Source: Pseudomonadota bacterium (GTDB lineage Bacteria; Pseudomonadota; Gammaproteobacteria; Burkholderiales; Burkholderiaceae_C). From it: a stretch of DNA of 35,441 nucleotides. The notes below the pieces were generated by a model. That model was not told the origin of the DNA. It was given only the letters and a program-made list of their open reading frames with translations, and made no database searches. The stretch spans positions 1-35,441 of the forward strand of contig JAEWIF010000058.1 of assembly GCA_023387335.1 (NCBI GenBank), read 5' to 3'. Both the position numbers and the translations under genes were made by a program. Shown one piece after another: positions 1 to 9,731 of the stretch (the stretch's first letter is position 1; every line of letters begins with the position of its first letter).

Positions 1-578
1 CCTTCCAGCACCGCGATCAGGTCGCCGATGTTGAGCTTGTCGCCCAGCTTGACCTTGAGTTCCTTCACGGTGCCGGCGGCCGACGACGGGATCTCCATCG
101 ACGCCTTGTCCGACTCCACCGTAATGAGCGATTGCTCCTGCTTCACGGTATCGCCCGGCTTCACGAGCACTTCGATGACCGCGACGTCCTTGAAGTCGCC
201 GATGTCGGGGACCTTCACCTCGACCCGCCCGCCGGCGGCGGCGGGTGGGACGGCGCTCGGCGCCGGAGCCGCTGCCTGCGCGGGCGCGGGTGCGAGTGCG
301 GGCGCCTGGGCCGACGCGCTGGGCGCCGGAGCGCCGGCGCCGCTGCTCTCGACGACCAGCAGCACCGATCCTTCCGACACCTTGTCGCCGATCCTGACCT
401 TGAGTTCCTTCACCACGCCGCCGGTGGACGACGGGATCTCCATCGAGGCCTTGTCGCTTTCCACCGTGATGAGCGACTGCTCCGGCTGGATGGTGTCCCC
501 CGGCTTGACCAGCAGTTCGATGACCGCGACTTCCTTGAAGTCCCCGATGTCGGGGACCTTCACTTCAACCGATGCCAT
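1..578 (-). CDS. aceF: Pyruvate dehydrogenase E2, dihydrolipoyllysine acetyltransferase (N-terminal part, cut by window edge)
   Basis: This is the acetyl-transferring core subunit of the pyruvate dehydrogenase complex, and only its first 192 residues or so lie in the window. Two lipoyl domains are visible, at about residues 2-77 and 116-191. Each has the lipoylation motif ESDKASMEIPSS, with the modified lysine near K43 and K156. They are joined by a flexible Ala/Pro linker (about 80-115), as expected for E2p. The ATG at 576-578 is preceded by a GGAG ribosome site. It lies 42 bases downstream of aceE on the same strand, so the two are almost certainly one operon. The peripheral-subunit-binding and catalytic domains are beyond the left edge. 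Confidence 0.95.
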   Translation of the reverse strand, partial: MASVEVKVPDIGDFKEVAVIELLVKPGDTIQPEQSLITVESDKASMEIPSSTGGVVKELKVRIGDKVSEGSVLLVVESSGAGAPAPSASAQAPALAPAPAQAAAPAPSAVPPAAAGGRVEVKVPDIGDFKDVAVIEVLVKPGDTVKQEQSLITVESDKASMEIPSSAAGTVKELKVKLGDKLNIGDLIAVLE

Positions 579-620
579 GGGCTTGTTCTCCAGTTTGTTC
601 TTGTGAGCCGCCGGCGGCGG

Positions 621-3332
621 TCAGGCGTACAGCGGGTTGATCTTGTCGGCCTTGATGCCGTACTTCTTGATCGCCTCGGCCACCTTGGCCGCGGGCACGG
701 CGCCGTCGTCGGCCAGCGCCTTGAGCGCCGCGACCACGACATAGTGCCGGTTCACCTCGAAGTGCTCGCGCAGCTTGCTGCGGAAGTCGCTGCGGCCGAA
801 GCCGTCGGTGCCCAGCACCTTGTAGCCGCGGCCCTTGGGCATGAAGGAGCGGATCTGCTCCGCGTAGGCCTTCATGTAGTCGGTCGACGCGATCACCGGG
901 CCGGCGTGCGGCTCCAGCTGCTGCGTGACGAACGGAACGCGCCCCTTCTCGGTCGGGTTCAGCAGGTTCCAGCGCTCGCAGTCCTGGCCGTCGCGGGCCA
1001 GCTCGTTGAAGCTGGGGCAGCTCCACACGTTGGCCGACACGCCCCAGTCCTTCTCCAGCAGTTCCTGCGCGGCGATCGACTCGCGCAGGATGGTGCCGGA
1101 GCCGAGCAGGTTCACCACCGGCGCCTTGGCCTTGGCCTTCGCGCCCGGCTTGAACAGGTACATGCCCTTGACGATCTGCTCCTCGGTGCCGGCCTGCAGG
1201 CCCGGCATCGGGTAGTTCTCGTTGAGAAGCGTGATGTAGTAGAAGACGTTCTCCTGCTTCTCCACCATGCGCTTCAAGCCGTCGTGCATGATGACCGCGA
1301 GCTCGTGCGCGAAGGTCGGGTCGTAGCTCACGCAGTTCGGGATGGTGCCCGCCAGGATGTGGCTGTGGCCGTCCTCGTGCTGCAGGCCCTCGCCGTTCAG
1401 CGTCGTGCGACCCGAGGTGCCGCCCAGCAGGAACCCGCGCGCCTGCATGTCGCCGGCCGCCCAGCACAGGTCGCCCACGCGCTGCAGTCCGAACATCGAG
1501 TAGTAGATGTAGAACGGCACCATGATGCGGTTGTTCGTCGAGTACGACGTGGCCGCGGCGATCCAGCTGGCCATGCCGCCCGCCTCGTTGATGCCTTCCT
1601 GCAGGATCTGGCCGCCGACGTCCTCCTTGTAGTAGGACACCTGGTCGCGGTCCTGCGGCGTGTACTTCTGGCCTTCCGGGTTGTAGATGCCGATCTGGCG
1701 GAACAGGCCTTCCATGCCGAAGGTGCGGGCCTCGTCCACCAGGATGGGCACCGCGCGCGGGCCCAGCTGCTTGTCGCGCAGCAGCGCGGTGAGGAAGCGC
1801 ACGTAGGCCTGCGTGGTGCTGATCTCGCGGCCCTCGGCCGTCGGCTCCAGCACCGCCTTGAAGGTATCCAGCGGCGGCACCGGGATCTGCTCCTCGGCCT
1901 TCACGCGCCGCTTGGGCAGGTAGCCGCCCAGGGCCTTGCGCCGCTCGTGCAGGTACTGCATCTCCGGCGTGTTCTCTTCCGGCTTGTAGAACGGGATCTC
2001 GGCGAGCTTGTCGTCCGGGATCGGGATGTTGAAGCGGTCGCGGAAGGTGCGGATGTCGTCGTCGGTGAGCTTCTTGGCCTGGTGCGCGATGTTGCGGCCT
2101 TCGCCCGCCTTGCCCATGCCGAAGCCCTTGACCGTCTTGATCAGGAGCACCGTCGGCTGGCCCTTGTGGTTCACGGCGCGGTGGTAGGCGGCGTAGACCT
2201 TCTGCGGATCGTGGCCGCCGCGGTTCAGGCGCCAGATGTCCTCGTCGCTCATCTTGGCGACCATCTCCAGGGCCCTGGGATCGCGGCCGAAGAAATGCTT
2301 GCGCACGAAGGCGCCGTCGTTGGCCTTCATCGCCTGGTAGTCGCCGTCGACCACGTCCATCATGATCTGGCGCAGGACGCCGTCCTTGTCGCGGGCCAGC
2401 AGCGGGTCCCAGTAGCTGCCCCAGATCAGCTTGATCACGTTCCAGCCGGCGCCGCGGAACTCGCCTTCCAGTTCCTGGATGATCTTGCCGTTGCCGCGCA
2501 CCGGGCCGTCCAGGCGCTGCAGGTTGCAGTTCACGACGAAGATCAGGTTGTCCAGCTTCTCGCGCGCCGCCACGCCGATGGCGCCCAGCGACTCCACCTC
2601 GTCCATCTCGCCGTCGCCGAGGAACGCCCAGACCTTGCGGTTCTCGGTATTGGCGATGCCGCGCGCGTGCAGGTACTTCAGGAAGCGCGCCTGGTAGATC
2701 GCCATCAGCGGGCCCAGGCCCATGGAGACGGTCGGGAACTGCCAGAACTCCGGCATCAGCTTGGGGTGCGGATAGCTCGAGAGGCCCTTGCCGTCCACTT
2801 CCTGGCGGAAGTTGAGCAGCTGCTCCTCGCTGATGCGGCCTTCCAGGAATGCGCGGGCGTAGATGCCGGGCGAGCTGTGGCCCTGGATGTAGAGGCAGTC
2901 GCCGCCGTGGTTCTCGCTCTCGCCGTGCCAGAAGTGGTTGAAGCCCGCGCCGAACATCGTGGCCAGCGAAGCGAACGAGCTGATGTGGCCGCCCAGGTCG
3001 CCGCCGTCTTCCGGATGCAGCCGGTTGGCCTTGACCACCATCGCCATCGCGTTCCAGCGCATGTAGGCGCGCAGCCGCTCCTCCACCTCGAGGTTGCCGG
3101 GGCAGCGTTCCTCGTCGTTCGGCTCGATGGTGTTGACGTAGCCGGTGGTGGCCGAGAAAGGCATGTCGATGCCTTCCTGGCGGGCCTGCTCCAGCAGCTG
3201 CTCCAGCAGGAAGTGCCCGCGTTCGCGGCCCTCGCTGGCGATGACGGCGGAAAGCGCATCGACCCACTCGCGGGTTTCCTGCACGTCCGCGTCGTTGGCG
3301 GCGCCGAACTGCTGGTCGGGCTGAGCTGACAT
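621..3332 (-). CDS. aceE: Pyruvate dehydrogenase E1 component, homodimeric type
   Basis: This 903-residue protein is the thiamine-diphosphate enzyme that decarboxylates pyruvate and acetylates the lipoyl arm of E2. Its length fits the homodimeric E1 of proteobacteria, not the alpha/beta type. The ThDP/Mg motif is present, with GDGEMDE at residues 239-245 and the closing NCN at 268-270. The surrounding NLQRLDGPV-GNGKI segment is characteristic of E1p. The ATG at 3330-3332 has a good AGGAGA site upstream. aceF follows after 42 bases. The gene diverges from a sensor kinase across about 170 bases. No anomalies were seen. Confidence 0.98.
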   Translation of the reverse strand: MSAQPDQQFGAANDADVQETREWVDALSAVIASEGRERGHFLLEQLLEQARQEGIDMPFSATTGYVNTIEPNDEERCPGNLEVEERLRAYMRWNAMAMVVKANRLHPEDGGDLGGHISSFASLATMFGAGFNHFWHGESENHGGDCLYIQGHSSPGIYARAFLEGRISEEQLLNFRQEVDGKGLSSYPHPKLMPEFWQFPTVSMGLGPLMAIYQARFLKYLHARGIANTENRKVWAFLGDGEMDEVESLGAIGVAAREKLDNLIFVVNCNLQRLDGPVRGNGKIIQELEGEFRGAGWNVIKLIWGSYWDPLLARDKDGVLRQIMMDVVDGDYQAMKANDGAFVRKHFFGRDPRALEMVAKMSDEDIWRLNRGGHDPQKVYAAYHRAVNHKGQPTVLLIKTVKGFGMGKAGEGRNIAHQAKKLTDDDIRTFRDRFNIPIPDDKLAEIPFYKPEENTPEMQYLHERRKALGGYLPKRRVKAEEQIPVPPLDTFKAVLEPTAEGREISTTQAYVRFLTALLRDKQLGPRAVPILVDEARTFGMEGLFRQIGIYNPEGQKYTPQDRDQVSYYKEDVGGQILQEGINEAGGMASWIAAATSYSTNNRIMVPFYIYYSMFGLQRVGDLCWAAGDMQARGFLLGGTSGRTTLNGEGLQHEDGHSHILAGTIPNCVSYDPTFAHELAVIMHDGLKRMVEKQENVFYYITLLNENYPMPGLQAGTEEQIVKGMYLFKPGAKAKAKAPVVNLLGSGTILRESIAAQELLEKDWGVSANVWSCPSFNELARDGQDCERWNLLNPTEKGRVPFVTQQLEPHAGPVIASTDYMKAYAEQIRSFMPKGRGYKVLGTDGFGRSDFRSKLREHFEVNRHYVVVAALKALADDGAVPAAKVAEAIKKYGIKADKINPLYA

Positions 3333-3504
3333 GTCCTGTCTCCTGGTTATCGGGGGCTAATTTAGTACGGCGGCGCGGCTGAGCTGGGGCCGGGGCGCTG
3401 CGCGAAACGCGGCGAGTGTCGCATAGGATGATCATGTTTTCAAATCGTGCGTGAGCGTTTCGAATTATGAAATCAAGGCACTCAGGTCGCTCACCTACAC
3501 TCTG

Positions 3505-6042
3505 ATGCTGATGCAAGACAGCACCGCCCCCGAGCCGCACGAGGCCGTGCCGCCCGTCCCGTGGCTGCGTCGCTGGTGGCGGCGGCAGACGCCGGGGCGA
3601 CAGGACCGTTTCGCCATGCTGGCGCCGCTGGCCGCCGTGCTGCTCTTCCTGGCGGCCATCATTTCCGCCTTCTGGTACCTCCGCCTGGAGGAGATGGACC
3701 GCGAGCAGGAAGCGGTCCGCCGCGACGTCGAATACGCGCAGCAGCGCCTGCGCCTGCGCCTCCTGGAGCGCCAGGAACAGCTGATGCGCATCGCGCGCGA
3801 CATCTCCAACAAGGACATCGATCCCGAGGAATTCATCGGCCGCGCCGAGACCATGGTGATCCAGTACCCGGAGCTGCAGGCCCTGGCCTGGATCGACGAC
3901 CGCCGCCGCATCAAGGCCGCCCATGCCGGCCCCAGCGTGCCCGCGCAGCTGCAGCGCCGCACCGGCGAAGTGCTGCGACCGGGCGAGACCGAGACCACCT
4001 ACTCGCTGGTACGCGACCTGCAGCAGCCCGTGTACTCGCAGCCGCCGCTGGTCGGCGAGAGCGTCCCGCTGCTGCAACTGCACGTGCCGCTGGCCGAACA
4101 GGCGCGCTTCGGCGGGGTGATCCTCGCCGAGTACTCGGTCGACAGCCTGATGCGCTACGGCGTGCCGGCCGAGGTGTCGGCGCGCTACGCCGTGTCGCTG
4201 CTCGATGGCAAGGGCCGGGTGCTGGCCGGCCAGACGCTGCCGGCGCGCGGCGCGGGCTCCCTGCTCCCCTGGGCCGGGCCGCAGTCGAACGAATGGGAAG
4301 TGCCCGTTTCGCCCGTGGGCAACGGACTGGTGCTGCGGGCCCAGGCCTATCGCACTTCGCTCGGCGTGGTGGGCAGCGGCCTGTTCTGGCTGGTGGGCAC
4401 GCTGAGCGCGATGACCGCCTGGATGCTGATCGGCAACTGGCGCCACACGCGCCGCCGCATGCAGGCGCAGCAGGCGCTGATCGCCGAGACCAACTTCCGC
4501 CGGGCGATGGAGAACTCCATGCTCACCGGCATGCGCGCGCTGGACATGCACGGCCGCATCACCTACGTGAACCCGGCCTTCTGCCAGATGACCGGCTGGA
4601 ACGAATCGGAGCTGGTGGGCCGCACAGCGCCCTTCCCCTACTGGCCGGACGCCGATCGCGACCAGCTGACGGCGCGCCTGGACGACGAGCTCAATGGCCG
4701 CACCACGCCGGGCGGCTTCCAGGTTCGCGTCAAGCGCAAGGACAACTCGCTGTTCGACGCGCGCATGTACGTCTCGCCGCTGGTCGATCCCAAGGGCCAC
4801 CAGACCGGCTGGATGACGTCGATGACCGACATCACCGAGCCGAACCGCATCCGCGAGCAGCTCTCGGCCTCGTACGAGCGCTTCACCACCGTGCTGGAAG
4901 CGCTGGACGCCTCCGTGTCCGTGGCGCCCCTCGGCAGCGAGGAACTGCTGTTCGCCAACAAGCTGTACCGCCTGTGGTTCGGCCTGCACACGGGCGGCCA
5001 CATGCAGCTGGTGGCGCAGGCCGGCGTGCCGGACCAGCCGCGCTCCGACGACCACCTGGACGAAGTCGATTCCTTCGTCGGCCTGCCCACCGGCCAGCTG
5101 ACCACCGCGCAATCGGAGAACGCGGAGATCTTCGTGCCCGAGCTGGGCAAGTGGCTGGAAGTGCGCTCGCGCTACCTGAACTGGGTCGATGGCCGCCTGG
5201 CGCAGATGGTGATCGCCACCGACATCACGCCGCGCCGCCACGCCGAGGAACAGTCCGCGGCGCAGGCCGAGCGCGCCCAGGCCGCCAGCCGGCTGATCAC
5301 CATGGGCGAGATGGCTTCCAGCGTGGCCCACGAGCTGAACCAGCCGCTGACCGCGATCAACAACTACTGCAACGGCATGCTCTCTCGCATCCGCGCAGGC
5401 CAGATCAACCAGGACGACATGCTGGTCGCGCTGGACAAGACCGCGCGCCAGGCGCAGCGCGCCGGCCAGATCATCCAGCGCATCCGCAGCTTCGTGCGCC
5501 GCAGCGAACCCAATCGCACGCTGTCGGACGTCGCGACCATGGTGGCCGAAGCGGTGGAACTGGCGGAGATCGAATTGCGCCGCCGCAACGTGCGGCTGTC
5601 GCACTACGTCGCCACGCGCCTGCCCAAGCTGATGGTCGATCCGATCCTGATCGAGCAGGTGCTGGTGAACCTGTTGAAGAACGCCGCCGAATCGATCGAA
5701 CACGCGCGCCGTCCCACCGCGAACCGCAGCGTCGAACTGCGCGCCGTGCCGCGCCAGGTGGACGAACAGGCGGTGGTGGAGTTCTCGGTGCAGGACACCG
5801 GCGCCGGCCTCGCGCCCGAGGTGATGGAGCGCCTGTACGAAGCCTTCTTCTCCACCAAGGTGGAAGGCATGGGCATCGGCCTGAACTTGTGCCGCACCAT
5901 CGTCGAATCGCACCAGGGGCGGATGCAGGCGGAGAACATCTACAATGGCGCCGACGTCGCCGGCTGCCGTTTCTCCTTCTGGATCCCTGTTTCCGGCGCT
6001 ATCAGTTCCGCAGCAAGCAAGGACGCCGGAGTAGTCGCATGA
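3505..6042 (+). CDS. Membrane-bound PAS-domain sensor histidine kinase
   Basis: This is a two-component sensor kinase of about 845 residues. A first membrane helix lies at about residues 37-58, followed by an extracytoplasmic region of about 225 residues and a second helix at about 285-309. Two PAS-like domains follow, at about 330-442 and 456-574. The kinase core has the H-box VAHELNQPLTAI with phospho-His near 609, the N-box LLKNAAE (Asn about 726), G1 DTGAG (about 764) and G2 GMGIGL (about 788). The H-box style is FixL/DctB-like. A GTG at 3451 in the same frame would add 18 residues. I prefer ATG 3505 (or 3511) because the extra segment lies in an AT-richer, promoter-like stretch and lacks a ribosome site. 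The gene overlaps the next by ATGA, so this is a cognate pair. The signal sensed is unknown. Confidence 0.93.
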   Translation: MLMQDSTAPEPHEAVPPVPWLRRWWRRQTPGRQDRFAMLAPLAAVLLFLAAIISAFWYLRLEEMDREQEAVRRDVEYAQQRLRLRLLERQEQLMRIARDISNKDIDPEEFIGRAETMVIQYPELQALAWIDDRRRIKAAHAGPSVPAQLQRRTGEVLRPGETETTYSLVRDLQQPVYSQPPLVGESVPLLQLHVPLAEQARFGGVILAEYSVDSLMRYGVPAEVSARYAVSLLDGKGRVLAGQTLPARGAGSLLPWAGPQSNEWEVPVSPVGNGLVLRAQAYRTSLGVVGSGLFWLVGTLSAMTAWMLIGNWRHTRRRMQAQQALIAETNFRRAMENSMLTGMRALDMHGRITYVNPAFCQMTGWNESELVGRTAPFPYWPDADRDQLTARLDDELNGRTTPGGFQVRVKRKDNSLFDARMYVSPLVDPKGHQTGWMTSMTDITEPNRIREQLSASYERFTTVLEALDASVSVAPLGSEELLFANKLYRLWFGLHTGGHMQLVAQAGVPDQPRSDDHLDEVDSFVGLPTGQLTTAQSENAEIFVPELGKWLEVRSRYLNWVDGRLAQMVIATDITPRRHAEEQSAAQAERAQAASRLITMGEMASSVAHELNQPLTAINNYCNGMLSRIRAGQINQDDMLVALDKTARQAQRAGQIIQRIRSFVRRSEPNRTLSDVATMVAEAVELAEIELRRRNVRLSHYVATRLPKLMVDPILIEQVLVNLLKNAAESIEHARRPTANRSVELRAVPRQVDEQAVVEFSVQDTGAGLAPEVMERLYEAFFSTKVEGMGIGLNLCRTIVESHQGRMQAENIYNGADVAGCRFSFWIPVSGAISSAASKDAGVVA

Positions 6043-6668
6043 GCCTCATCCCCAAGAAAGGCACGGTCTATGTCGTCGATGACGACGAAGCCGTGCGCGA
6101 CTCGCTCCAGTGGCTGCTGGAAGGCAAGGACTACCGCGTCCGCTGCTTCGAGTCCGCCGAATCCTTCCTTTCCCGCTACGACCCGCGCGAGGTCGCCTGC
6201 CTGATCGTGGACATCCGCATGGCCGGCATGACCGGCCTGGAGCTACAGGACCGGCTGATCGAGCGCAAGTCGCCGCTGCCCATCGTCTTCATCACCGGCC
6301 ACGGCGACGTGCCGATGGCGGTCAACACCATGAAGAAGGGCGCGATGGATTTCATCCAGAAGCCTTTCAACGAGGAAGAACTGGTCTCGCTGGTCGAGCG
6401 CATGCTCGAACACGCCAAGGGCGCCTTCGCCGAGTACCAGAGCGCCGCCAGCCGCGACGCGCTGCTGTCCAAGCTCACCAGCCGCGAGGCGCAGGTGCTC
6501 GAGCGCATCGTGGCCGGCCGCCTGAACAAGCAGATCGCCGACGACCTGGGCATCAGCATCAAGACGGTGGAGGCGCACCGCGCCAACATCATGGAAAAGC
6601 TCAACGCCAACACCGTGGCCGACCTGCTCAAGATCGCCCTCGGACAGAACCACCCGGCCAAGGCCTGA
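6039..6668 (+). CDS. FixJ-family response regulator (receiver plus LuxR-type HTH)
   Basis: This 209-residue DNA-binding response regulator is partnered with the upstream kinase, whose stop codon overlaps its ATG (ATGA at 6039-6042). The receiver domain (about residues 8-122) has the acidic cluster DDD at 14-16, phospho-acceptor D58, T86 and K108. The C-terminal helix-turn-helix (about 142-200) starts with LTSREAQVLERI and contains IKTVEAHRANIMEKL, typical of FixJ/TtrR-like proteins. By analogy the kinase phosphorylates D58 and the protein then activates or represses promoters. No target site could be recognised. The pair lies between aceE and folD; the regulon is unknown. Confidence 0.95.
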   Translation: MSLIPKKGTVYVVDDDEAVRDSLQWLLEGKDYRVRCFESAESFLSRYDPREVACLIVDIRMAGMTGLELQDRLIERKSPLPIVFITGHGDVPMAVNTMKKGAMDFIQKPFNEEELVSLVERMLEHAKGAFAEYQSAASRDALLSKLTSREAQVLERIVAGRLNKQIADDLGISIKTVEAHRANIMEKLNANTVADLLKIALGQNHPAKA

Positions 6669-6720
6669 CCGGCCGCGGTCCGCGGGCGTGCCGGCCACGC
6701 CCGCTTCGATCCCCTTCCCC

Positions 6721-7572
6721 ATGACCGCACAACTCATTGACGGCAACGCGCTGGCCAGGCGCATCCGCGCCGAAGTCTCCGGCCGCACCCAGGCGCTCAA
6801 GGCGCGCGGCGTCCAGCCGGCCCTGTCCATCATCCTCGTGGGCGAAGACCCGGCGAGCCAGGTCTACACGCGGCACAAGGTCAACGACAGCACCGAGACC
6901 GGCCTCAAGGCGACGCTGGAAACCTATCCGGCCGATTTGACCGAGGCGGCGCTGCTCGATCGCATCCGCGCGCTCAACGCCGACCCCCAGGTGCACGGCA
7001 TCCTGGTGCAGCTGCCGCTTCCGAAGCACATGGACGCCAGCAAGGTGATCGAGACCATCTCGCCCGCCAAGGACGTCGACGGCTTCCACGTCGCCAGCGC
7101 CGGCGCACTGGTCACCGGCCAGCCGGGCTTCTGGCCCTGCACGCCGTACGGCTGCATGAAGATGCTGGAGAGCATCGGCTTCGACCTGCGCGGCAAGCAC
7201 GCGGTGGTCATCGGCCGCAGCAACATCGTCGGCAAGCCGATGGCGCTGATGCTGCTGCAGAAGAACGCCACCGTCACCATCTGCCACAGCGCCACCCGCG
7301 ACCTGAAGGCCATGACGCTGCAGGCTGACGTGGTGGCGGCCGCGGTCGGCAAGCGCAACGTGCTGACGGCCGACATGGTCAAGCCCGGCGCGGTCGTCAT
7401 CGACGTCGGCATGAACCGCAACGACGAAGGCAAGCTCTGCGGCGACGTCGACTTCGAAGGCGTGCGCCAGGTCGCCGGCTGGATCACCCCCGTGCCCGGC
7501 GGCGTGGGCCCGATGACCCGCGCGATGCTGCTGGTCAACACCCTGGAAGCGGCCGAGCGCGCCGCCGGTTGA
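6721..7572 (+). CDS. folD: Bifunctional methylenetetrahydrofolate dehydrogenase/cyclohydrolase
   Basis: FolD interconverts 5,10-methylene-, methenyl- and 10-formyl-tetrahydrofolate with NADP(H) in the cytoplasm, feeding one-carbon metabolism. The protein is 283 residues, the normal family length. Visible signatures are YTRHK (Tyr49 and the catalytic Lys53), GILVQLPLP, PCTPYG, the nucleotide-binding GRSNIVGKP and the C-terminal TPVPGGVGPMT. The ATG at 6721 gives the canonical N-terminus MTAQLIDG. An in-frame GTG at 6688 would add 11 residues that do not look like the family. It follows the response regulator after about 50 bases and has no strong ribosome site, so it may be cotranscribed or have its own promoter. 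Confidence 0.97.
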   Translation: MTAQLIDGNALARRIRAEVSGRTQALKARGVQPALSIILVGEDPASQVYTRHKVNDSTETGLKATLETYPADLTEAALLDRIRALNADPQVHGILVQLPLPKHMDASKVIETISPAKDVDGFHVASAGALVTGQPGFWPCTPYGCMKMLESIGFDLRGKHAVVIGRSNIVGKPMALMLLQKNATVTICHSATRDLKAMTLQADVVAAAVGKRNVLTADMVKPGAVVIDVGMNRNDEGKLCGDVDFEGVRQVAGWITPVPGGVGPMTRAMLLVNTLEAAERAAG

Positions 7573-7631
7573 TCGCGGCCATCGGCAGAGTCAATCGGCT
7601 GGGCGGTTGAATAGGGCGCGGGTGCCGCAAA

Positions 7632-9701
7632 ATGGCCCTCATGCCCACCAATCCCCTGCTCGATTTCCACGACCTGCCGCTCTTCGACCAGATCCAGCCG
7701 GAGCATGTCGCTCCCGCGGTCGATGCGCTGCTGGCCGAGAGCGAAGCGGCGCTGGAAGCCGTCGTCGCACCCGATTTCCCCGCCGACTGGAAGGCCCTCG
7801 CCGGCCGGCTCGACTGCACCACCGAGCGGCTGAGCCGCGCCTGGGGCGCCGTCAGCCACCTCAACGGCGTGGCCGACACGCCCGAGCTTCGCGCCGCCTA
7901 CAACGAAGCCCTTCCGCGCGTCACCGAGTTCTGGACCCGGTTGGGATCGGATGAGCGGCTCTACGCCAAGTACAAGGCCATCGACCCGAAGAGCCTGGAT
8001 CCCGAGCAGCGACAGGCGCTGAAGAACGCCATCCGCAACTTCGTGCTGGGCGGCGCCGAGCTGCAGGGCGCGGCCAAGGAGCGTTACGCCGCCATCCAGG
8101 AACGCCAGGCCGAGCTGGCCCAGAAGTTCAGCGAGAACGCGCTGGACGCCACCGACGCCTTCTCCTATTACGCCTCGCTCAAGGAACTGGACGGCGTTCC
8201 GCAGGACGTGGTGCAGGCGGCGCGCGCCGCCGCCCAGGCCGACGAGAAGGACGGCTACAAGCTTACCCTGAAGATGCCGAGCTACCTGCCGGTGATGCAG
8301 TTCGCCCACAGCCGCGAGCTGCGCCAGCGCATGTACCGCGCCTACGTCACCCGCGCCAGCGACCAGGCGCCGGAGGAATTCCGCAAGTTCGACAACAGCG
8401 ACAACATCCGCGAGATCCTGGCGCTGCGCAAGGAAGAGGCCCAGCTGCTGGGCTACCGCAACTTCGGCGAGGTGTCGGTCGTGCCCAAGATGGCCGAGTC
8501 GCCCGAGCAGGTGGTCGGCTTCCTGCGCGAGCTGGCCGCCAAGGCCCGTCCGTTCGCCGAGAAGGACGTGGCCGACATGCGCGCCTTCGCGGCCGAACAG
8601 CTGGGCATCCGCGACCCGCAGCCCTGGGACTGGAGCTACATCGGCGAGAAGCTGAAGGAAGCGCGCTACGCGTTCAGCGAGCAGGAGGTCAAGCAGTACT
8701 TCACGGCGCCCAAGGTGCTGGCGGGCCTGTTCAAGATCGTGGAGACGCTGTTCGAGGTGGTGATCCGCCGCGACTACGCGCCGGTGTGGAACCCGGGCGT
8801 GGAGTTCTACCGCATCGAGCGCGAGCACCGGGACGCCAGCGACCACGTTGGCACCGAGCGGGTCGGACAGTTCTACCTGGACCCGGCGGCCCGCACCGGC
8901 AAGCGCGGCGGCGCCTGGATGGACGACGTGCGCGCCCGCTGGCTACGCCCCGACGACGGCAAGCTGCAGACGCCGGTGGCGCACCTGGTGTGCAACTTCG
9001 CCGAGGGCGTGGAAGGCAAGCCGCCGTTGCTCACGCACGACGACGTCATCACGCTTTTCCACGAGTCCGGCCACGGCCTGCACCACATGCTCACGCGCGT
9101 GAACGAGCGCGACGTCTCGGGCATCAGCGGCGTCGAATGGGACGCGGTGGAACTCCCCAGCCAGTTCATGGAGAACTTCTGCTGGGAATGGGCGGTGCTG
9201 CGCCACATGACGGCCCACGTGGACACGGGCGAGCCGCTGCCACGCGAGCTGTTCGACAAGATGATGGCCGCGCGCAATTTCCAGAGCGGGCTGGCCACGC
9301 TGCGGCAGATCGAGTTCGCCCTCTTCGACATGCTGCTGCACACCGAGCACGACCCCGCCGGCGACTTCATGGCGCTGCTGCGCAAGGTGCGCGAGGAAGT
9401 CGCGGTGCTGCAGGCGCCCGAGTTCAGCCGCACCGCCCACACCTTCAGCCACATCTTCTCCGGCGGCTACGCGGCGGGCTATTACAGCTACAAGTGGGCG
9501 GAGGTGCTTTCCGCCGACGCCTATGCGGCTTTCGAGGAAACCGCGGGCGCCGATGGTTCACCCAGCGTGGAAACCGGGCGAAAATACCGGCAGGCCATCC
9601 TGGAGTCGGGCGGAAGCCGCACGGCGATGGAGTCGTTCAAGGCGTTCCGCGGGCGCGAGCCCACGCTGGACGCCCTGCTGCGGCACCAGGGCATGGCCTG
9701 A
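7632..9701 (+). CDS. prlC: Oligopeptidase A, M3 family zinc metallopeptidase
   Basis: This cytoplasmic peptidase cleaves short peptides, including signal-peptide remnants. The product of 689 residues matches the M3A family. The zinc motif HESGH is at about residues 477-481. The third ligand is the Glu in AVELPSQFMENF, near residue 507, and the GISGVEWDAVELPSQ stretch is highly characteristic of oligopeptidase A. The C-terminal HIFSGGYAAGYYSYKWAEV motif, which helps bind substrate, is also present. ATG 7632 is used; ATG 7641 (MPTNPLLDF) is equally possible and aligns better with typical N-termini. It lies 59 bases after folD. Confidence 0.96.
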   Translation: MALMPTNPLLDFHDLPLFDQIQPEHVAPAVDALLAESEAALEAVVAPDFPADWKALAGRLDCTTERLSRAWGAVSHLNGVADTPELRAAYNEALPRVTEFWTRLGSDERLYAKYKAIDPKSLDPEQRQALKNAIRNFVLGGAELQGAAKERYAAIQERQAELAQKFSENALDATDAFSYYASLKELDGVPQDVVQAARAAAQADEKDGYKLTLKMPSYLPVMQFAHSRELRQRMYRAYVTRASDQAPEEFRKFDNSDNIREILALRKEEAQLLGYRNFGEVSVVPKMAESPEQVVGFLRELAAKARPFAEKDVADMRAFAAEQLGIRDPQPWDWSYIGEKLKEARYAFSEQEVKQYFTAPKVLAGLFKIVETLFEVVIRRDYAPVWNPGVEFYRIEREHRDASDHVGTERVGQFYLDPAARTGKRGGAWMDDVRARWLRPDDGKLQTPVAHLVCNFAEGVEGKPPLLTHDDVITLFHESGHGLHHMLTRVNERDVSGISGVEWDAVELPSQFMENFCWEWAVLRHMTAHVDTGEPLPRELFDKMMAARNFQSGLATLRQIEFALFDMLLHTEHDPAGDFMALLRKVREEVAVLQAPEFSRTAHTFSHIFSGGYAAGYYSYKWAEVLSADAYAAFEETAGADGSPSVETGRKYRQAILESGGSRTAMESFKAFRGREPTLDALLRHQGMA

Positions 9702-9731
9702 CCAAGTCAGTCCAATAAAGGAGAGGGGTTG

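Noticed and set aside
608..617. GC palindrome CCGCCGGCGG between aceE and aceF
   Set aside because: It is short, has no T run and sits in an operon gap; it is probably chance in this base composition.
132..3329. A plus-strand open frame of about 1,065 codons opposite aceF/aceE
   Set aside because: The minus strand encodes clear E1 and E2 proteins. The plus translation is rich in His/Arg/Leu/Val with no known motif, as expected of an antisense frame in high-GC DNA.
565..5913. A minus-strand open frame of almost 1,800 codons spanning aceE and the sensor kinase
   Set aside because: It crosses two unrelated, well-supported genes on opposite strands in a frame with no protein-like content.
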